NCBI GenBank assembly: GCA_954871525.1
Contig: OX940872.1
Span: forward strand, 23,345,746-23,409,745
Length of the DNA stretch: 64,000 bases
DNA from: Parietaria judaica
Lineage: Eukaryota; Streptophyta; Magnoliopsida; Rosales; Urticaceae
Reading direction: 5' to 3'
Shown here: positions 57,137 through 64,000 of the stretch, piece after piece
Layout of the letters: each line of letters starts with the position of its first letter
Numbering within the stretch: position 1 is the stretch's first letter
Notes under the pieces: generated by a model
Databases searched by the model: none
What the model was told of the DNA's origin: nothing
The model's input: only the letters and a program-made list of their open reading frames with translations
Translations under genes and position numbers: made by a program

Positions 57137-58231
57137 ATGATGAAGTCTCGTTCTGATTCCGATTCTGCAGATCTCTCTTCGACTCCCATGGATCTCCGCT
57201 TGGTCATAACCAAAGGTCCTCGCGCAGGCGAAACCCTTGAATTCCCTCCCCGCTCTTCCGTCAGGATCGGCCGCATCGTCCGGGGCAACAACCTCGTTCT
57301 CAAGGACTCCGGGATCTCTTCTAAGCATCTTGCGATTGAGTGCGCGTCGGGGAAATGGGTCCTCCGAGACCTTGATTCCTCTAATGGCACGTTCGTCAAT
57401 GACGAGCCGGTTGATCCGAGTGACACCGTTGAGATCCGCTCCGGCGACGTTGTGAAGCTCGGCGAGCAGACCTCGATCACCGTTGAGATTGCTGCCGGTG
57501 AGCCTGCACCGGTGCCGGTGGATTCCTCCCTGAGGCGTGGGAGGCCGAGGAGAGCTAAAGCTTCGAACTCCATTGTTGAGGAGGAAGAGTTGCCTGAGGT
57601 ATCTGTTGTCGAGAAGAAGGTGGTACGGACGAGACGGGGCGTGGCACAGAAGCAAGAAAGGAATGAGGAAGTTCAGCTGGCGGATCCGGTTGAGGTTGAT
57701 AGCCAATCACGGAAGAAGGGAAACACGCGGCCAACTCGGAGGGCAAAGAAGGAGGAGACTGCTGCGTCCGTACCCCCTCTCGTGATTATTCCCGAGGATT
57801 CGGAGTTGGAAATCGGGAGCGGGAAGGCCGGGGTTGTGAGAGAGAAGCAAAGCTGTACTCAGAGGAAGACAAAAATGCAATCGAATCCGTCTGAATGTGT
57901 TTCTGCTGCTATCGAGGAGGGGAATGAGGATGAAGCCGCTCAGAAAATCAAGGATGAGGAGGAGAATCTTTGCGGGGTTAAAGAGAACTCTGATGCTGCA
58001 GATAAAGCCGGTACATCTGGTTTGAAGGATAGTTCGGAACCAGTTAAGAAGCGTTATGATTTGAATACGATGACACTCGGGGAATGGTTCGATTACCTGG
58101 AGGTCGTTCTCAAGAAGCAGATAATGGAGGAAACTGAGGCGATGATCGGGGAGATGCGGTTAAAAGCCAAACGAGTTCATGAGTATGTCGTGCAGCAGAA
58201 GAACGAGAAAGCTAAAGCATCCGTGGTCTAG
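57137..58231 (+). CDS. FHA-domain protein (At4g14490-like)
   Basis: A single exon of 364 residues. The FHA domain occupies about residues 19-115: LRLVITKGPRAGETLEFP, then RIGRIVRGN, SGISSKHLAIE and DLDSSNGTFVN, which keep the phosphothreonine-binding Arg, Ser, His and Asn. The middle is basic and acidic low complexity with SRKKGNTRPTRRAKKEE (nuclear-localisation-like). The C-terminal 60 residues (TMTLGEWFDYLEVVLKKQI, EMRLKAKRVHEYV) form a conserved-looking helix. The start is the first of two consecutive ATGs. It is likely a nuclear phosphopeptide-binding adaptor; partners are not visible. A 3'UTR intron (about 58262 to 58985) is possible. Confidence 0.92.
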   Translation: MMKSRSDSDSADLSSTPMDLRLVITKGPRAGETLEFPPRSSVRIGRIVRGNNLVLKDSGISSKHLAIECASGKWVLRDLDSSNGTFVNDEPVDPSDTVEIRSGDVVKLGEQTSITVEIAAGEPAPVPVDSSLRRGRPRRAKASNSIVEEEELPEVSVVEKKVVRTRRGVAQKQERNEEVQLADPVEVDSQSRKKGNTRPTRRAKKEETAASVPPLVIIPEDSELEIGSGKAGVVREKQSCTQRKTKMQSNPSECVSAAIEEGNEDEAAQKIKDEEENLCGVKENSDAADKAGTSGLKDSSEPVKKRYDLNTMTLGEWFDYLEVVLKKQIMEETEAMIGEMRLKAKRVHEYVVQQKNEKAKASVV

Positions 58232-60238
58232 ACAGAATTACCTCACGAGATTTATTGCAAGGTAATATACTGGAATCTAAGTCTGTTCTGTTATTTTTAT
58301 TAATGGTTTTCATGTTTTGATTAATTATATATAGTAATTGATGAGTTTATTAAGATATAATGTAATCACCGAGTCGATGGTTACAACTTACAAGTAACTT
58401 TATTGCAAAAAAAGTAATAAGCATTTAATTACATAACAATTAACAACTAAATTACGGGTCTAACAAGATTAGCAGAAAATCCAATTTGGAATTTGGCCTA
58501 GTTTCACATTCTCTTGTAATAAAGATGCTTCTTTACTGTAATACATTTCGGGATTTCGATACTTTAACGGGACCCGAGAGCATGTAAATTCTCCGAACAA
58601 ATTCTCAACCAAAATTTAGCTCCTCTGCTATAGAGTGGCCGATTCTTTTGAGATCTTTATTAATAAAAAGGACCCAATTATAGCTAGGTCACGACGAGGC
58701 TAAAAACGGAAACAAGCTTCATAAACTTATAACCAAGTTATTAAAAGGCCTAAAGAACATATCAAAGAAAGCGCCTAAGCCTAGGCATTTGGGGTTTAGC
58801 CGGATCCTCCTTATGCCGAGCTAGGCCCGTGCTTGTGGTTAGGGTTACAGTTCCAATGTTTGGCACTCTCTAACGATAAAATTGTTTTCTTTTTCTTTTT
58901 CCCAGTTTTGCTTTAGTGAATAGTGAGACTAAATTTTGTTGTTGCCGCTGACTCACGGTCTTATGCTCAATCAATCCTTTTACAGGGAACAACATTTTGA
59001 GACACGACGTAACCAAAATCCGTACAGGAACGAGCAGGGTCTAATTGCGGAATTACTATTGAGGATTCACCTCCATTTTTGTATGTATAGGCTTAATAAA
59101 AAGGTGGTTTTCTTTTTCTTGATATATATATAGAAAAATCACTGGTGAAAGTTTTGATCCCAGGTTTAGTACCTAGTATTTTTCTTATTGTAATTTATTA
59201 TTAGCTTTTGGGTTTTTCATTTTGACTGAAAATGTGTAGTATTTGAAGTTGAGATTTAAGTAACTTATTTCCTTCCATATAATTTTTAAGAAATACTCCA
59301 GCCCGGTTTTTTGTTGGGTCAAACCGGGATCAGATGTTTTAGAAGTCCCCTTAAAACTTGGTCCGGGCCCAAAAATGACCGAAATTCCGGTTCCGGATCT
59401 GATTTCACACTAAAGAAGAAGCCACCTTATCCGGAGACTAAATGGTTTCATAAAATTCAAGGATGGTCAATATATTAAATAGAGAATTTTAATGAGACTT
59501 CTCTTCTATAATTAAATTGGATTTTTCTTCTCTCCGCAGAATTTTCAATTTATTTACCGTCAATTAATAATATATTTATTTTTTCCTACCTTGTTGGAAG
59601 AAAGTCATAGGGTAAGTTAGTGCCGAATCCACACACAGAGAATGAGCATGAACCGTGCTTGACCCGCTCATAACACATATAATAAATTGACCATTTGAGA
59701 CCGGAAACCCTTTACCGAAGTCGAGACCGGAAACTCTTTACTGAATTTGAGACTGAGAAGTCAAAACCCTTACGAAATAAAATAAAAACCGAAACCGAAT
59801 TTGAGACCGAAAACCCTTTATTAAAGTTGAGACCGAAAACCCTTTACTGAATTTGAGACCGAAATTCCTTTACCGAAGTCAAGACTGGAAACCCTTTACC
59901 GAATTTGAGACCGAAAACCCTTTACAAATAAAATAAAAACCGAAAGCGATCAACTGTTTTCAGCTTTAAACGACCGAATAATACAATCCACGTCTTTTTA
60001 ATAGTAAAACCGAAAACCCTAATAAAACCGAGAAAGAAGACACTTTCCATGACTTTTCTTCGTTTGTGACTTGATTTGAAACTTCAAAATATCTGATCAA
60101 CCTTTTCACTTTCTTGGGCTGAAAAAAAAAAAAAAAAAACCTTGAGCTTAAGTTAATATATATGTATATGTATATATATATATACATATAATAGTGGACG
60201 TACTTGACAATCATAATATACCGAAAACAGACTTCGGT
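58232..60238. other. Spacer between FHA and CslG-like genes
   Basis: Probably the 3'UTR of the FHA gene, with a candidate acceptor TTTTACAG|GGAACAAC near 58986. A CCGG-rich repeat piece sits near 59290-59410, then a minisatellite (59696-59935), then a (TA)n-rich 60 bp before the CslG start. Confidence 0.45.
59696..59935. repeat. Minisatellite of about 26-bp units upstream of the CslG-like gene
   Basis: About nine imperfect copies of GAGACCGAAAACCCTTTACC followed by GAATTT or GAAGTC, with an AAATAAAATAAAAACCGAAA break unit that occurs twice. It is within 550 bp of the CslG-like start. Confidence 0.85.
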
Positions 60239-63200
60239 ATGTTTGACAATCATAAGCCTCTCCATGTGAGCCATGTCCACTCATCTTCGATCCTCGTAAA
60301 CAGACTTCATCTTTCTCTTCACTGCTTAGCTTTCTCGTTCTTGGCCTACTACAGAGCAACCCTCTTCCTGCAAAACCATACCCCAGCTCTCCCATGGCTT
60401 CTCCTCTCCGTCTCCGAGCTCGTCCTCTTCGCCATCTGGCTCCTCGACCGCGCCTTCCGCTGGCGGCCCGTCTCCCGGACCGTCTTCCCCGAGAATCTGC
60501 CTGCAGACGGGGAGCTTCCCTCGCTCGACGTGTTTGTTTTCACGGCCGACCCCGAGAGGGAGCCGACCCTGCAGGTGATGAACACCGTGATCTCGGCCAT
60601 GGCGATGGACTACCCGCCCGAGAAGCTCGGCGTCTACCTCTCCGACGATGGCGGGTCGGCTGTGACGATGAATGGGATGAGAGAGGCTCGGAGATTCGCC
60701 GGGGGATGGATTCCGTTCTGTCGGCGGTTCGGGGTTCGGAAGCGCTGCCCCGAGGCCTTCTTCTCTTCCGGAGATGACGTCCGGGATCGGTTCGCCAGTT
60801 CCGACGAGTTTTTGGCTGAGAAAAATAAGCTTAAAGTATGTTTCCGTTCCCTCAATCCTTCGCTCTATTTTTTTATTTCTTCTATTTATTACTTATTTTT
60901 TTTAAAGAAAATTAAAATTACTTAAGTTGACTATTTGTAATATTTTGGACTTGTTAGAAAATAGATGTATATATTTGTAAAAATAAAAATAAAAATATGA
61001 AACTACAGGATATATAAAAGAAAAAAATTTATAAAATTATGAATAATGGGCAATTCTGAATTTATAAAAAATTAAGATAGGACAATATAGAAATATCTTA
61101 AGATAGGACAATATAGAAATATCTTAAGTACATTTTAAGAGTTTTTTTTTTTTACCTTTTTTTGACAGTGTTTGAAAATAGAAAGTAAATATTCAACTTT
61201 TTTTTTTTTTTTTTTTCAGGAAATGTACCAAGAGTTTAAGGATCGTTTAAAAGGATTTAAAGAGACTTGTGAAGACTCAAGTGGCTTTAATAGTAGAGAT
61301 CACCCTTCTGTAATTGAGGTGTTTCTTTTCCCTTTTTCTCTTTGATATCTCCGCGGTTTCTATAATATAAGACTACCCGTCTCAAATTTATTAAAATGGA
61401 CGTTGCTTATTTTAGGGACGTTTAAAATATTATTTTGTGCTTGTTGATACGAGTCATTTTATACCAATGTTGCTACTATTTTTTTTAAAATTTTTTGAAA
61501 CGGGGTCACTAAATGAACGATATCCGACTATTTTTAAGAAGTGAAAAAAAAGTAAGTGGTTTTGAGGATTCCGATATAATGTCATAGATTACACAGGTAA
61601 TAAAAGGAAGCTCAAACGATGTCATAGAAGATGAAGAAGAAGGAATAATTCCGCTTCTGGTTTACGTGGCACGGGAGAAGAACCCTCATCATCCTCACCA
61701 TTTCAAGGCCGGAGCTATAAACACTCTCGTATGAGCCTCTCTCGCGAATCCGTTTTCTGATTCCGACTAAACCAATCAATTAAAGAAAACAATGCATTAA
61801 TATAAGGGTGAAGGTTTTGTCCCAGTGTCATGATTTTGTCCGGCTCCCGGGTATCACTCCCGGTTAAAGAGCCGGGAATTCAGGTACCGAGAAAAAATGG
61901 CCCTGCCCCGAGCCCATTTTCTCATTTTAGTTTTATTCTAATGTATTAATTAGTCTTTGAAATTTATTTTGATCCTTTTGTTTATGAGATTATTTGCAGT
62001 TTTTACTATTTTTAATGTGTCATTTTTTTTTTCTTCGGTTTTTAACAATTTCAAAATCTTTGCAAAAAATCATGTTTTTTTTCTTCATATAATTGACCAA
62101 TTAAAAATTATATATTTTAAAAAAACGGTCTGGCCCGGTTTGCTAGTTACTCTAATGTTAAAAAAACAGGCTCTCCCAAAATCGGTTCGGAGCCTGATTT
62201 TCGAATACCTTATAAATTAGAACAGGGCCGAAAAGTGCAAAAAGCTCGGGACCCGTTCTCGGTTCCAGCGCCCATATCTACGATCTAGTTTTACATCACA
62301 CGGTTTTCTTGTCCGTCGCAGCTCCGAGTCTCCGGCGTGATGAGCAATGCTCCGTTCATACTCGCGTTGGACTGCGACATGTACTGCAACGACCCCAGTT
62401 CAGCCAGGCAAGCCATGTGCTTCCACCTCGATCCCGACACGTCTTCCTCGCTCGCCTTCGTTCAGTTCCCCCAGAGATTCCGCAACGTCGCCAAGAACGA
62501 CATCTACGAAAGTCAGCTCAGATCAACGTACTCGGTGAGCTCACAAAATCCTCAACCGTCGTTCAACGATCGAGATTATTCGGCTGAACACGTCGTTTTT
62601 GTTTGGCTCTTCTAGTTACTGTGGCAAGGTCTTGATGGGCTTGATGGACCGGTCTTGTCTGGTACTGGCTTCTTCATTAAGAGGGTGTCACTCTATGGAA
62701 GCTTTGTAGAACAAGGTAATAGCAATGGCCTATATATAAACCGTCACACGGTCTTCGGATTTTGAAGATTCTCCCTTCCGGTCCCGGTATTCCGAGAGCT
62801 TTAAAAACTCTGGTCGTCCCGGTATCGGTTTTGTAAAAGGTGGTCTTTTTGGAACCGGGGCTAGTAAAACGGGCAAATGCCAACTTGAACAAGAAAATCC
62901 TAATTTAAACCAGGATTTTACCTTTTTTTTTTTTTAATTATAAAAGTATATGTTAGTATAATAAAATAAATAATATAAAAAAGGAGCGGAAGTTTCCTGG
63001 TTTCGATTTGCGAAAACCGCCCTGGCCCCGGTCCTCATAACCGGGAAACGGAATTCCCAGTTCCGTTTTTTCACACAACAATCCGAATTTAAGCGGTATC
63101 TATGTTGGTTTAAAATTTTAAAACTTTAACACACACCCACACACACACATATATATATAGTTGTTATTTGCTAGTGTATGGATTGAGGTTTAAATTTTAA

Positions 63201-64000
63201 CGAATATATAGGCGGTGATCCATCCAATGGATTGAAGAAGCATTTTGGGACATCAAACATGTTCATCAAATCTCTTCTTCCAAAAGTCAAAGTCAAAGTC
63301 AAAGTCAAAGGCTCAGAGAGTCTTGAGGAATCTCTTGAAGAGGCCTATTTCTTAGCTTCATCCACTTATGGGCATAATACCAAATGGGGCCAAGAGGTAT
63401 ATTAATATTTTAATTCATGGTATTTTAATTTCTTGAATAATAGGCACAAATTAAATAAAACAGGGGAGGAAAATATTCTGACCCACCAATTAAAAGTTGA
63501 CTATTAAAACACATCATAATCCTAATAAACGAATTTGTTTAATTTAATTTAATTTGTCTATTAAATTGTCTTTTTTATTTTTTTATCTTCATGTTATATA
63601 GGGGTCATTGGAACAATTTTTTTTATTTATGTTACTTATCAATGAATTACCGGGGATTAATCGCCTCGGTGAATTCGTGTTTGATTATCGGCTTGGTTCC
63701 TGTCACATTCCGACGAAACTTGACATGCAAGCAATTTGCTCTCATTCTTTTGGAAATTATCAGGTTGGATTTCTGCATTACTCGGTGGCCGAAGATTACT
63801 TGACGGGGTACGTGCTGCAGTGCAAAGGCTGGAAATCGGTCTACTTGAGCTCGCCCGAGCCGCAGTTCGTGGGGTCGGGTGTGACGAACTTGAACGATCT
63901 GTTGACTCAGGGGACACGGTGGAGCTCCGGGCTGCTTGAAGTTGGCATCTCCAAGTTTTGTCCTTTCACTTACGGCCCCAAAAAGATGTCGTTTGCGGAG
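60239..64000 (+). CDS. Cellulose-synthase-like protein, CslG type (3' end beyond window)
   Basis: Seven exons are visible: 60239-60835, 61220-61318, 61597-61728, 62322-62534, 62616-62715, 63212-63396, 63764-64000, giving 521 codons of about 720-750. ATG 60239 is the first in frame (the frame opens earlier only through a GTG). Two N-terminal membrane segments (residues about 21-43 and 47-72) precede the GT2 domain. It has YLSDDGG, the DCD of ALDCDMYCND (exon 4), AED in place of the usual TED/VED (exon 7), and QGTRW (QxxRW). RWSSGLLEVGISKFCPFTYG points to CslG. Csl enzymes polymerise or transfer sugars at Golgi/ER membranes; some CslG-clade enzymes glucuronosylate triterpenoid saponins. No lesion is seen; introns 3 and 5 carry CCGG-rich repeats. 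Confidence 0.92.

Overview
This window is nuclear DNA of a flowering plant, most likely a eudicot. The evidence is intron-rich genes with canonical GT..AG borders, AT-rich intergenic DNA with (TA)n and (GA)n microsatellites, many non-autonomous transposons, and plant-only families. The CslG-type cellulose-synthase-like gene at the right edge belongs to a subfamily known mainly from eudicots. I could not identify the species.

Layout. 1-16.7 kb is mostly transposon-derived. It holds one apparently intact small gene (S1-type secreted protein, 8760-9218, minus), a broken potato-type-I protease inhibitor (6237-6879) and captured fragments of host genes: ribosomal protein uS5/RPS2, the NatA subunit NAA15, and a sulfate-transporter STAS domain. 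16.8-21.4 kb is an F-box gene split by two LTR insertions, each with a perfect 5-bp target duplication. 21.4-27.9 kb is intergenic, with a foldback MITE, a hAT element and a small secreted-peptide gene (23949-24233, minus). 27.9-34.2 kb carries a complete 12-exon MATH-domain gene (minus) of the TRAF1A/MUSE14 type. 35-41.9 kb holds a tandemly duplicated upstream region, a foldback element containing a solo LTR and hAT debris, and a Pack-MULE. 42.8-48.8 kb carries a complete 6-exon Agenet-domain gene (plus). 49.4-55.35 kb is one 5.96-kb Mutator-like element with an 8-bp target duplication. It encodes a Ulp1-type protease and a lightly damaged MULE transposase. 57.1-58.2 kb is a single-exon FHA-domain gene (plus), and 60.2-64 kb holds seven exons of the CslG-like gene, cut by the window edge.

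Four points stand out. First, the unrelated Agenet and FHA genes, 14 kb apart, share the same promoter-proximal/5'-leader sequence. Second, several non-autonomous elements share terminal inverted repeats related to those of the resident Ulp1-carrying MULE, and each has its own short-motif array inside the termini. Third, NAA15 exons appear out of order next to sulfate-transporter exons. Fourth, the region upstream of the MATH gene is a 469-bp tandem duplication that keeps an E2F-like GCGCGCCAAAA core. No wholly new enzymatic system was found. Gene models were joined by eye from reading frames and splice signals, without transcripts or database searches.
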